Shown here one piece after another: positions 16,927-24,887 of a stretch of 64,000 nucleotides of DNA. The translations under genes were made by a program, and so were the position numbers. The DNA is taken from positions 7,494,001-7,558,000 of the forward strand of contig NZ_CP140772.1 of NCBI RefSeq assembly GCF_037893185.1, read 5' to 3'. The notes under the pieces were generated by a model. The model was given only the letters and a program-made list of their open reading frames with translations, was not told where the DNA came from and searched no databases. How positions within the stretch are numbered: position 1 is the first letter of the stretch; each line of letters starts with the position of its first letter. The DNA comes from Chitinophaga sp. 180180018-3. Its GTDB lineage: Bacteria > Bacteroidota > Bacteroidia > Chitinophagales > Chitinophagaceae.

Positions 16927-17848
16927 AAAAGCTTTCCAGGTATAGCTCCCGTTTATCGTAATTGATGGTGAGGTTATAATCTTTCCAGACATCATATCCA
17001 ATAGAGCCGGCCACTTCTGTAAATACGCCGAGGTCGTCGATGTCTTTGCTGTAGCTTACCGGTACATTTTTGATGGAGTAGCCACCCACTTCCAGGAGGG
17101 AAATGGAGCTGTTGATATAGTATAGCACTTTCAGCATATCCTGCACCCTGTCTGTGTTGATTGTGGGGAGCAGGGTATTAAGCTTGTTTTTATCTACATA
17201 AGGCCAGTTAAATAAAATTCCATAATCGCCACCGGAGGTGATATGGTAATGACCTGCCAGGCGGCTGCCATTGGGCAGCTGAATAACGGCATCGATGATG
17301 GGGGTGCTGAAGTTAAGCTGAAAATGAAGCAGGCGGCCGGTATTTCCTATGGGGGTATTGCCCGACTTGTACAGCACGAGCAGCCTTTGCTGATGATCGA
17401 TTTTAACGATATAATTTTTCAGCAGCGCTATCCCGATAATACCATCGATCTGCCCCAGGTTGTGCAGGTCTTCCAGATATACTTTCACATATGGCATGCG
17501 TAACTCTTTCAGATAAAGCGCATTAAGCGTGGCAACGCCCGTTTTGGCCATTGCATTGTTGGTGCCGGTCAGGTAAGATTCCCCTGAATTTTTGAGCTGC
17601 AGTTTTGAAGCAGTCGCCATATTCAGGATGGTTACCTCTGCTCCGCTGTCGAAAATAAAATGCAGGGTATCCGTGCTGCCGGATACGACCACGGGAATCA
17701 CCACGTGCTTGTCGACCAGTTGAAAAGGAATGACCGCTACAGGTTTATGCCTGCCTGTTTCCTCTGCCACCTGTTTTTTCTTCTGGGCAAAGGCAGGGAT
17801 GAGGGCAAAACAGGTGATCACGGTTACTGTCCATAAGAAACGCCACAT
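16925..17848 (-). CDS. Retropepsin-like aspartyl protease family protein, second Asp lost
   Basis: This 307-residue exported protein has a signal peptide (about 1-21). The first lobe has FIFDSGAEVTIL with Asp67 in DSG and a closing GIIGIALL flap-end motif. In the second lobe the expected DTG reads TSG (residues 204-206, HITSGGDYG), so the second catalytic Asp is Thr. Its neighbour, 13 bases upstream on the same strand, has both aspartates and a PDZ domain. The two are paralogues in one operon. This copy may act with a partner, bind peptides without cutting, or work as a homodimer through its first lobe. Confidence 0.75.
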   Translation of the reverse strand: MWRFLWTVTVITCFALIPAFAQKKKQVAEETGRHKPVAVIPFQLVDKHVVIPVVVSGSTDTLHFIFDSGAEVTILNMATASKLQLKNSGESYLTGTNNAMAKTGVATLNALYLKELRMPYVKVYLEDLHNLGQIDGIIGIALLKNYIVKIDHQQRLLVLYKSGNTPIGNTGRLLHFQLNFSTPIIDAVIQLPNGSRLAGHYHITSGGDYGILFNWPYVDKNKLNTLLPTINTDRVQDMLKVLYYINSSISLLEVGGYSIKNVPVSYSKDIDDLGVFTEVAGSIGYDVWKDYNLTINYDKRELYLESF

Positions 17849-17861
17849 GACACAAATAACG

Positions 17862-19091
17862 TCAAAGTATACTTTTTATTGGCAATCTTTTCAGTAACAA
17901 TTCGTTATCGCGACTGATCAGACAAACGGCCCTGGTGCCGATGTTTTTCAGGATTTCGCGGAAAAGCTGGAGATTAGGCCCCATGTTATTATTGATCGCC
18001 AGAATGATATCTCCTTTTTTGAAGCCTGCTTTTTCAGCGGGAGAGCCTTTGATAATATCTGTCACTTCTACCCTGCCGTTGATAAGATAAATAATAAGAC
18101 CGGTGTAGGAATAATCGAACATATCCCTGAAATGCGTATTGGGCAGCAGGTATATCTCTTTCCGGCCGTAGTTGAGCGTGATATTGAAGCGTCGCAACAG
18201 GTCGTTGCCGATCATCCCGCCCAGGAACGGATAGGCGGTCACGTTACTTTTATCATCGAAGATATAGGTAGGTACATTACGAAAATTATAGTTACCGACG
18301 CGGAAGTCGGGGATCGTTGTAAGCGACATACTCATTTTACCACCCAGGCCCTGGGCTTCGGTTTGTATTATTTTCCGGCCGCGCCTTTTTTTGCGTTCGA
18401 GCACGCTGCTGTCGTTGACAAACTGCTGGGAAAGGAGCAGGCACATACCGGCACCGGTATCAAAGTAGTAGCGGTTGGTGATGGTACGTACGGAATTTCT
18501 CAACGGGGCGGCAATCAGCGGGATCTGGGTGAGGGAGGGACGCAGCAGCATGCCGCCTCTCGGGTAATTGAAGTCTCCTTTTGAATAGATGAGGATCTCT
18601 TCGGCATCATAATCTATCGTTACAATATAGCGGCTCAGGAGGCTGAATCCGATAATACCATCTACCTGTATACCGTACACCTGGCTGATCAGTTCATAAT
18701 CGTTGATATGAAAATTGAGGCTGTCTACCGTTAAGCCGGGAAGTTTCAGGCTGTGATGGCGGGCGTATGATACCGGTTTTGAACTACCGAGTCCTTTGAT
18801 GATGATATCAGAGGGCTCCATGTGGATGCCGAGCCGCAGGCAGGTGGTGGTATCCAGTGAAATACCGGCGCTGCCGGTATCGAGAATAAACTGGAGAGTA
18901 TCCGGATAGTTGCTGACGAGCGCCTGCACCACCACTACCCCGCCATAGTATTGCTTGAAATGAAAACGGGTAAGCAACACAGATGCTCGTGTGGTGTCTT
19001 TTTCAAACGTGGCATTTCCGGCCAGTGCTCTTGCGGATATGCCTGTAACTGCCAGCAGCAGTATGAAGTGTAACAGAATGGCTTTAAGCAT
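17862..19091 (-). CDS. Retropepsin-like aspartyl protease with C-terminal PDZ domain
   Basis: This 409-residue exported protein has a signal peptide (about 1-24), two aspartyl-protease lobes and a PDZ domain. Both catalytic motifs are present: Asp71 in FILDTGSAG and Asp211 in YYFDTGAGM. Each lobe ends with a DGIIGFSLL- or GGMIGNDLL-type segment. The PDZ part (about 325-395) has SPAEKAGFKKGDIILAINN, typical of HtrA/Ctp-like peptide binding. It is probably a periplasmic protease, with the PDZ domain selecting substrate C-termini. The substrate is unknown. Confidence 0.82.
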   Translation of the reverse strand: MLKAILLHFILLLAVTGISARALAGNATFEKDTTRASVLLTRFHFKQYYGGVVVVQALVSNYPDTLQFILDTGSAGISLDTTTCLRLGIHMEPSDIIIKGLGSSKPVSYARHHSLKLPGLTVDSLNFHINDYELISQVYGIQVDGIIGFSLLSRYIVTIDYDAEEILIYSKGDFNYPRGGMLLRPSLTQIPLIAAPLRNSVRTITNRYYFDTGAGMCLLLSQQFVNDSSVLERKKRRGRKIIQTEAQGLGGKMSMSLTTIPDFRVGNYNFRNVPTYIFDDKSNVTAYPFLGGMIGNDLLRRFNITLNYGRKEIYLLPNTHFRDMFDYSYTGLIIYLINGRVEVTDIIKGSPAEKAGFKKGDIILAINNNMGPNLQLFREILKNIGTRAVCLISRDNELLLKRLPIKSIL

Positions 19092-19182
19092 ACCGGGACG
19101 CAGGAATGTATTGCTATAAATTTAACATTAAAAAGTGTTCGTATAAAATATTTTTATTACAGGGGGTTAACTACCTAAATGC

Positions 19183-19190
19183 TACCTTTG
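19183..19190 (+). promoter_or_regulatory. TAnnTTTG-type -7 box of mqnC
   Basis: TACCTTTG matches the Bacteroidota -7 consensus and points toward mqnC, with a leader of about 58 bases to the ATG at 19256. No convincing -33 TTTG is seen 19 bases upstream. Confidence 0.45.
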
Positions 19191-19201
19191 CGGGAGTTTT
19201 T

Positions 19202-19230
19202 CAGCTTTTAGCCTTTAGCTTTTAGCTTTT
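19202..19230. repeat. Short tandem repeat of AGCTTTT units
   Basis: Four near-identical units (AGCTTTT, with one AGCCTTT) stand in tandem in the mqnC leader, between the promoter box and the start codon. Slippage between units could change leader length. No function is known. Confidence 0.6.
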
Positions 19231-19255
19231 AATAAAGTTATCAGAAACAAAGCAT

Positions 19256-20380
19256 ATGAAACTTCAGGATCTATACAAAAAGGCGCAGGATTTCGGGTTT
19301 CTGACAGCAGAAGAGGGTGTTTATATGTTTGAACACGCCCCGCTGACGGAGCTGATGGAAATAGCGAATGAATTAAGGAAGCAGCAGGTGCCACATGGTA
19401 AGGTTACCTGGCAGATAGACAGGAATGTGAACACCACCAATGTGTGCATTGCCAACTGTAAGTTCTGTAACTTCTACCGCATTCCTGGTCATAAAGAAGC
19501 CTATATTACGCCGATTGAGGAGTATAGGAAGAAAATCGATGAAACGCTCAGGTATGGCGGCGACCAGTTGCTGCTGCAGGGAGGCCATCACCCGGACCTG
19601 GGGCTCAGTTTTTATGTAGATCTTTTTAAACAGCTGAAGCAGTTATATCCTGAATTGAGGCTGCATACCTTAGGGCCGCCGGAAGTAGCCCATATTACCA
19701 AACTGGAGAAAAGTACGCATATAGAAGTGCTGAAAGCACTGAAAGAAGCCGGGATGGACAGCTTGCCAGGTGCGGGCGCGGAAATCCTGAACGACCGGGT
19801 GCGCCGGTTGATCTCAAAAGGAAAATGCGGAGCACAGGAATGGCTGGATATCATGCGTGCGGCACATAAGCTCAATATTGCTTCTTCTGCCACGATGATG
19901 TTCGGACATGTGGAAACGGTGCTGGAACGTTTTGAACACCTGGTCGACATCAGGCAGGTACAAAGTGAGAAGCCGGAAGGACATTATGGATTTACGGCAT
20001 TCATCCCCTGGACATTCCAGGACGTAGATACGCTTTTGGCAAGGATCCGCGGAGTGCACAACATGACCTCTGCAGAAGAATATATCCGTATGATTGCAAT
20101 GAGCCGTATCATGCTGCCTAATGTCAAAAACATACAGGCGTCCTGGTTAACTGTAGGTAAACAGGTGGCACAACTTTGTTTACACGCCGGAGCCAATGAT
20201 TTCGGATCTATCATGATCGAGGAAAATGTGGTAAGCGCCGCAGGTGCGCCTCACCGCTTTACATACCGGTCTATGCAGGAAGCCATTCGTGAAGCCGGAT
20301 TTGAGCCACAGCTGCGCAATCAGCTGTATACTTTCCGGGAACTTCCTGAAGCGATCGAAGAACAGGTAATAAATTATTAG
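19256..20380 (+). CDS. mqnC: Cyclic dehypoxanthinyl futalosine synthase, radical SAM
   Basis: This 374-residue cytoplasmic protein has the radical-SAM cysteines Cys64, Cys68 and Cys71 in CIANCKFC, followed by NFYR. The segments LLQGGHHPDL, DSLPGAGAEIL, ATMMFGHVET and FIPWTF, plus NDFGSIMIEENVV near the C-terminus, fit MqnC rather than MqnE. MqnC cyclises dehypoxanthinyl futalosine in the futalosine route to menaquinone, the quinone that would feed the cbb3 oxidase branch via cytochrome c. No other mqn genes are in the window. An extended terminator follows at 20400. Confidence 0.92.
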   Translation: MKLQDLYKKAQDFGFLTAEEGVYMFEHAPLTELMEIANELRKQQVPHGKVTWQIDRNVNTTNVCIANCKFCNFYRIPGHKEAYITPIEEYRKKIDETLRYGGDQLLLQGGHHPDLGLSFYVDLFKQLKQLYPELRLHTLGPPEVAHITKLEKSTHIEVLKALKEAGMDSLPGAGAEILNDRVRRLISKGKCGAQEWLDIMRAAHKLNIASSATMMFGHVETVLERFEHLVDIRQVQSEKPEGHYGFTAFIPWTFQDVDTLLARIRGVHNMTSAEEYIRMIAMSRIMLPNVKNIQASWLTVGKQVAQLCLHAGANDFGSIMIEENVVSAAGAPHRFTYRSMQEAIREAGFEPQLRNQLYTFRELPEAIEEQVINY

Positions 20381-20399
20381 AATCTTACAATATTAAGAC

Positions 20400-20471
20400 A
20401 GCCCTTAGCTGCCGGCTTCGGGTATTGGTCACCACCAATGCCTGAAAGTCAGCCGCTAAGGGCTTTTTTTT
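20400..20471 (+). terminator. Long rod-like intrinsic terminator after mqnC
   Basis: The outer stem GCCCTTAGC (20401-20409) with GCTAAGGGC (20455-20463) is followed by eight T residues (20464-20471). Between the arms lies a second stem of about 14 base pairs (with G-U pairs and one bulge) closed by a CACC loop around 20430-20433. The whole element is a 64-base rod, much longer than a normal terminator, starting about 20 bases after the mqnC stop. Confidence 0.85.
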
Positions 20472-20514
20472 CGTCAAACAAATGTTAAAACTGGCAGGAA
20501 GATGTTACAAAAAG

Positions 20515-20559
20515 CTCCTTTATCCGTCTAACAGATACTAACTAATCAAACTAAAGGAG
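20515..20559 (+). promoter_or_regulatory. Strong Shine-Dalgarno with perfect upstream anti-SD
   Basis: AAAGGAGG (20553-20560) stands four bases before the ATG at 20565, an unusually strong ribosome binding site for Bacteroidota. CTCCTTTA at 20515-20522 is an exact eight-base complement of TAAAGGAG (20552-20559), with a 29-base loop. Pairing would hide the ribosome binding site. This is what a translational switch or RNA thermometer looks like, but no regulation has been shown. Confidence 0.5.
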
Positions 20560-20564
20560 GGAAT

Positions 20565-21188
20565 ATGAAAAAGCTGGGTTTAATCATGGCTGGATTGGCA
20601 TTCATGGCCATGGCAGCATGTACGAGCACCAAAGTAACGTCTTCCTGGCGTTCGAATAATGCTCCGCAGCTGCAGAGGGATAACAAGATCATGGTAATGG
20701 CGCTGGTGCCTCAGAAAGACCGTACCCTGCGTAGCCAGATGGAAAATTATACCGTATCAGAACTGAGGAGAAAGGGATATAATGCTGTTTCTGCCCTGCA
20801 GACATACGGTCCTGCAGAATTCGGAAAACTGAATGAAAAGCAGGTAGTACAACAGTTGCAGGGAAGCGATGTTAACCAGGTGATGACTATTGTTATGCTC
20901 GACAGAGGACGGGAAAGAACATTTGTTCCGAACTATAGTCCTTACGGATATTATGGTTTCTGGCCTTACTACTCCATGTGGTACAACCGGATGTATGCGC
21001 CGGGGTATTACACCTACAACACAAAATATCAGTGGGAAGGTAATCTGTATGATCTGAAGAGTGGTCAGTTGTTATACTCTGTTCAGTCAAGATCCTTTGA
21101 TCCGCCAACAACGGAAAGGATGGCTGTATTGTATGCGCAACAGGTGGTGAAAGATATGGCCAGACAACAATTACTGGCTAAGCAATAA
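20565..21188 (+). CDS. Hypothetical lipoprotein (DUF4136-like)
   Basis: This 207-residue protein has a lipoprotein signal MKKLGLIMAGLAFMAMAAC with Cys19. The mature part starts with STKVTSSWRS, then a globular domain with IMVMALVPQKDRTLRSQMEN, and an aromatic stretch rich in Tyr, Trp and Pro at about 124-150 (YSPYGYYGFWPYY). It ends with TERMAVLYAQQVVKDMARQQLL. The arrangement resembles DUF4136-type lipoproteins, but I am not sure of the family. Its mRNA leader carries the SD/anti-SD pair at 20515-20559, and a terminator follows, so it is monocistronic. Confidence 0.65.
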   Translation: MKKLGLIMAGLAFMAMAACTSTKVTSSWRSNNAPQLQRDNKIMVMALVPQKDRTLRSQMENYTVSELRRKGYNAVSALQTYGPAEFGKLNEKQVVQQLQGSDVNQVMTIVMLDRGRERTFVPNYSPYGYYGFWPYYSMWYNRMYAPGYYTYNTKYQWEGNLYDLKSGQLLYSVQSRSFDPPTTERMAVLYAQQVVKDMARQQLLAKQ

Positions 21189-21211
21189 GCCATCAGAAGA
21201 TATTGGAAGAG

Positions 21212-21261
21212 CAGCTGTCAGTACCGGCATCGTAGTAAAGCCGGGGCTGACAGCTGTTTTT
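21212..21261 (+). terminator. Intrinsic terminator
   Basis: CAGCTGTCAG (21212-21221) pairs perfectly with CTGACAGCTG (21247-21256), with an inner CCGGC/GCCGG stem, and five T residues follow. It ends the lipoprotein transcript. Confidence 0.88.
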
Positions 21262-21323
21262 AATTTCAGAACGTTGTTTTTTCCGCTAATAAAATGTATG
21301 TTTAACCCCCTTTCAATCCCGCT

Positions 21324-21866
21324 ATGTTCGAAATCTTCGTTAATGAAAACATATACCTGCGGCAACTACAGGTGCAGGATGCCCCTCTGGTATATAAGCA
21401 ACTGGATGTATCCCGAAAGAGTCTGCGTAAATTCTTACCCTGGGTAGATTATAACACAAATGAAGAGCATTCGCTCCGTTTTATAGAACTGATGCTCCGT
21501 AAAGCAGAAGAGCAGGATGCTATTGCGCTGGGCATATGGTATCAGCAGCAGTTCTGCGGAGTGATAGATCTGCACGGCTGGGACCATCAGTTACAAAAGG
21601 CAGAAATAGGTTACTGGATAGGAGAATCCTTCCAGGGGAAAGGCATTGTTACCAGCGCCTGCAAAAGCTTAATATCCTTTGTATTCAGAAAGCTTCACCT
21701 GAACAAGATCGAGATACGGTTCGTTTTACAGAATGAGCGGAGTGGCCAGATACCCATCAAGCTGGGATTTGCGAAAGAAGGTATCCTTCGCCACAGTGCC
21801 AAGCTGCATGGGCAGTATGTAGACATGGTGGTGATGGGTATCCTGCGGCAGGACTGGAAATATTAA
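21324..21866 (+). CDS. GNAT-family acetyltransferase (RimL type)
   Basis: This 180-residue cytoplasmic protein has the RimL-branch motifs: an N-terminal beta strand with NIYLRQLQVQDAPLVYKQL, the acetyl-CoA loop in GYWIGESFQGKGIVTSAC (about residues 95-112), and KIEIRFVLQNERSGQIPIKLGF. RimL-like enzymes acetylate ribosomal L7/L12 or other amino groups; the acceptor is unknown here. Its stop overlaps the convergent permease gene by four bases. It is unrelated in position to the other acetyltransferase at 5582-6106. Confidence 0.82.
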   Translation: MFEIFVNENIYLRQLQVQDAPLVYKQLDVSRKSLRKFLPWVDYNTNEEHSLRFIELMLRKAEEQDAIALGIWYQQQFCGVIDLHGWDHQLQKAEIGYWIGESFQGKGIVTSACKSLISFVFRKLHLNKIEIRFVLQNERSGQIPIKLGFAKEGILRHSAKLHGQYVDMVVMGILRQDWKY

Positions 21867-23335
21867 GCCGCCTTCTTCTCTTCAGCCGCCTGCGACAGGC
21901 GTACCTTACTGTTTTTCCGGCCGTAAGTGTAGTAGACAATCATGCCCAGCGCCATCCAGATGATGAGCCGTAGCCAGGTATCCCAGGGCAGGAACACCAT
22001 CATGACTACGCAGGAAAGAATGCCCATAATGGGAACGAAAGGAACCCAGGGCGTTTTAAAGGCGCGGGGCGCATCAGGCATGGTATGACGCATGATCCAC
22101 ACGCCGGCGCAAACAATTACAAACGCCAGCAATGTTCCGATACTGGTCATTTCCCCTACCACCCTTATTGGTACAAGGGCCGCAAAAAGGCTCACGAAAA
22201 TGCAGAAAAGGATATTTGATTTCCAGGGAGTGCGGTAACGGGGATGCACATCTGAAAATATTTTAGGGAGCAATCCATCTTTAGACATCGAATAAAACAC
22301 CCTCGATTGTCCCCACAAATCTACAAGGATAACGGATGTATAACCTACTACAATGGCCAGTACGATCATTTGTCCTAACCATTTGTAAGGAGTGTGGGAG
22401 ATGGCAATGGCCACGGGAGCCGCGCTTTGTTTGAACTCCTGGTAGGGAGCCAGTCCTGTCATTACATAGGAGAATAGCATGAAGAGGATGGTGCAAACCG
22501 CCAGGGATCCGAGTATACCAATGGGCATATTACGTCTGGGATTGCGGGTTTCCTGGGCAGCTGTACTCACGATATCGAATCCGAGATAAACGAAGAAAAT
22601 AACCCCTGCGCCCCTAAGTATTCCGGAAATGCCAAATTCGCCGAATTTGCCGGTGTTTTGAGGGATATAAGGGGTTAGGTTGGCCGGCTGTATATACTTC
22701 CAGCCCAGGGCTATAAAAACGAGAACAACGCCTACTTTCAGAGACACCACTACCGCATTCCACAAAGCCGATCCTTTGCTGCCCCGCATAAGGATAGCCG
22801 ACATCAGAATGATGATCAGGGCTGCCGGCAGGTTGAAGTAACCCTGGCCTGTGGCGCCATTTGCCAGCACGAAGGTTTCGAAAGGGGAATGAGTATACTG
22901 AGGCGGAATATTAATGTTATAGGCAGACAGAAAAGTAACCAGGTAGTTCGACCAACTGATAGCCACTGTGGCAGCTCCCACGGAAAATTCCAGTACCAGA
23001 TCCCAGCCAATGATCCAGGCCAGCTGTTCTCCCATGGTAGTATATGCGTAGGTATAGGCACTACCGGCCACGGGGATCATAGAAGCAAATTCAGCATAGC
23101 AAAGTCCGGCAAATGCACAGCCTATACCGGCTATTATAAAGGAAAGCGTTACTGCCGGGCCGGCGTTATTGGCGGCAGCCGGCCCCGTAAGGGAGAATAA
23201 CCCGGCCCCGATAATAACCCCCAGACCCAGCATCAACAGCTGAAAACCATTCAGCGAACGCTTTAATGTATTCTTGTTTTCACTGGCTGATTCATTGAGC
23301 AGCCATGACAGTGGTTTTTTGTAGTATTGCGCCAT
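21863..23335 (-). CDS. APC-superfamily amino acid permease
   Basis: This 490-residue inner-membrane protein has about 12 transmembrane helices. The start of helix 1 carries LGLGVIIGAGLFSLTG, the unwound substrate-binding glycine motif of the APC fold, and FVYLGFDIVSTAAQETRNPRRNMPIGI is the conserved helix-6 and loop region. The length and motifs match the cationic amino acid transporter branch (YfnA/CAT-like). The C-terminus is short and basic (RKNSKVRLSQ). It is a single gene converging on the acetyltransferase gene. Confidence 0.85.
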   Translation of the reverse strand: MAQYYKKPLSWLLNESASENKNTLKRSLNGFQLLMLGLGVIIGAGLFSLTGPAAANNAGPAVTLSFIIAGIGCAFAGLCYAEFASMIPVAGSAYTYAYTTMGEQLAWIIGWDLVLEFSVGAATVAISWSNYLVTFLSAYNINIPPQYTHSPFETFVLANGATGQGYFNLPAALIIILMSAILMRGSKGSALWNAVVVSLKVGVVLVFIALGWKYIQPANLTPYIPQNTGKFGEFGISGILRGAGVIFFVYLGFDIVSTAAQETRNPRRNMPIGILGSLAVCTILFMLFSYVMTGLAPYQEFKQSAAPVAIAISHTPYKWLGQMIVLAIVVGYTSVILVDLWGQSRVFYSMSKDGLLPKIFSDVHPRYRTPWKSNILFCIFVSLFAALVPIRVVGEMTSIGTLLAFVIVCAGVWIMRHTMPDAPRAFKTPWVPFVPIMGILSCVVMMVFLPWDTWLRLIIWMALGMIVYYTYGRKNSKVRLSQAAEEKKAA

Positions 23336-23391
23336 CTTATATCCTACTGTTTTAGTGGACTAGTCCGCGAAAGTAGAACATATTTATGAAT

Positions 23392-24285
23392 TTAAGCAAC
23401 GTCGCAGATATTTATAGCCTGTCTGAGTGAGGCTATCTGGTCTTTGTGAGCAGGTATAAACTCCTGAGCCACATGACCTTTAAAGCCTGTTTCATATATC
23501 GCTTTCATGATAGCGGGATAGTACAGCTCCTGGGTTTCATCGATTTCATGCCGGCCGGGAACTCCTCCTGTGTGATAATGGGCGATATAATCGTGATGGT
23601 CACGGATATTGCGGATTACATCTCCTTCCATTATCTGCATATGGTAAATATCATACAGCAACTTAAAATTTGGAGAGCCTACTGATTTACAGAGTTCTAC
23701 CCCCCAGGCGGTATGGTCGCACTGATAGTCGTGGTGATCAACTTTGCTGTTCAGCAGTTCCATTACCAGGGTTATTTTTTTCTTTTCTGCATAGCCCATA
23801 AGGCGTTTCAGTCCTTTGGTACAGTTTTCCAGGCCTTCCTGATCGCTCATGCCATTGCGGTTGCCGGAAAAGCAGATGAGATTGGTGAAACCGGCTTTCG
23901 CAGTTTCATCGATATAGTGTTTGAAATATTCTTCCAGTTGATCGTGGTGGGCAATGGTATTAAATCCTTTGGTAATCCCCCATTCCGGGCCATTACTAGC
24001 CACCATGGCGGTGATCATGTCATGCTTTTTCAGAATGCTGAAATCCCTGGGATCTACCAGGTCGATGGACCCGATACCGATCTGTTTCGCAGCGGTACAA
24101 AGGTCATCCAGTGGAATATTGTAACACCAGGCACAAACAGAGTGGTTGATCTTACCCTTTAGTTTTTCGTCGACCGCCTTGTCGTGGGCAGCAACCCTCG
24201 AAGTGAGAGAAGCTAACGAGGTGGATGCGAAGGCCATAGCGGCTACTTTTTTTATCATATCGCGGCGTGAGTTTTCCGGGTGCAT
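23392..24285 (-). CDS. Exported TIM-barrel protein, hydroxypyruvate isomerase-like
   Basis: This 297-residue protein begins with a twin-arginine-type signal (SRRDMIKKVAAMAFAST; the RR pair at residues 7-8). The mature part is an AP-endonuclease-2/xylose isomerase-like barrel with GIGSIDLVDPRDF, NLICFSGNR, LVMELLNSKVDHHDYQCDH and NFKLLYDIYHMQIMEGD, where the acidic and His residues line a metal site. It resembles hydroxypyruvate isomerase-like proteins exported by Bacteroidota, for which the substrate is usually unknown. It stands alone between the permease and a divergent small membrane gene. Confidence 0.78.
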   Translation of the reverse strand: MHPENSRRDMIKKVAAMAFASTSLASLTSRVAAHDKAVDEKLKGKINHSVCAWCYNIPLDDLCTAAKQIGIGSIDLVDPRDFSILKKHDMITAMVASNGPEWGITKGFNTIAHHDQLEEYFKHYIDETAKAGFTNLICFSGNRNGMSDQEGLENCTKGLKRLMGYAEKKKITLVMELLNSKVDHHDYQCDHTAWGVELCKSVGSPNFKLLYDIYHMQIMEGDVIRNIRDHHDYIAHYHTGGVPGRHEIDETQELYYPAIMKAIYETGFKGHVAQEFIPAHKDQIASLRQAINICDVA

Positions 24286-24485
24286 AAATTTAGATTGCTT
24301 TAATAAGCATCAATGTACTCGAAATTATCGTCAAATACAAGCTATAGCGGTGTTTTCAGGGAGAAAAAAGCGATTTTACATTTCGGGCAGAATAACTGTC
24401 ATTTTGCTACGTTAATATGATAAATTTGCATTAGCCGTGTTTTGGTAAGTATTTTGTTAAAACTTAGAAAAAAGCGGAGGTTGAC

Positions 24486-24767
24486 ATGGAAAAAAAGAAT
24501 ACCCCCAGTTTGTGGATCTGCATCCTGATGGATCTGATTGGATGTGCCAGCTACGCTGTGCCGGGCCTTGGTGAGCTTAGTGATGTCATTTGGGCTCCCA
24601 TTTCTGCCCTGATCCTCTATCGCATGTTCGGCGGCGCGCTTGGTGCTTATGGTGGCGTATTCAACTTTGTTGAAGAGTTATTCCCCGGAACCGATTTCAT
24701 TCCCACGTTTACGATTTCATGGATCCTGAAACGGATTGCAGAGGGGCGGCGAACAGCAACGGCATAA
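24486..24767 (+). CDS. Conserved small membrane protein
   Basis: This 93-residue protein has two or three hydrophobic segments with a glycine-rich middle (LYRMFGGALGAYGGVFNFVEELFPGTDFIP split over residues 44-74). It starts with MEKKNTPSLWICILMDLIGCASYAVPG. I have seen proteins of this kind in Bacteroidota but know no function. GGAGG stands five bases before the ATG, a stronger ribosome binding site than usual here. TAAATTTG at 24421-24428 could be its -7 promoter box. A palindromic repeat follows. Confidence 0.65.
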   Translation: MEKKNTPSLWICILMDLIGCASYAVPGLGELSDVIWAPISALILYRMFGGALGAYGGVFNFVEELFPGTDFIPTFTISWILKRIAEGRRTATA

Positions 24768-24789
24768 TTAAGAATATGGAATAAAGAAT

Positions 24790-24857
24790 TAAGAAATAAC
24801 CCGAAGACTTTAGCAGATAAATATTACACATCGCTAAGGTCTTCGGGTTATTTCTTA
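24790..24857. repeat. Palindromic repeat, variant copy B, at a convergent junction
   Basis: Arms of 25 bases (24790-24814 and 24833-24857) pair with one G-U and an 18-base loop. The outer part AAGAAATAAC resembles the ACGAAATAAC of the repeat at 4242-4331, while the inner part is different. It lies between convergent genes ending at 24767 and 24888 and would terminate both. Membership in the same family is likely but not certain. Confidence 0.65.
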
Positions 24858-24887
24858 GTGTCGGATTTTCTTACAGGTGGATGTTAC

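Noticed and set aside
19202..19230. AGCTTTT tandem repeat as a regulatory array
   Set aside because: Four short units with no spacing symmetry; it looks like simple slippage.
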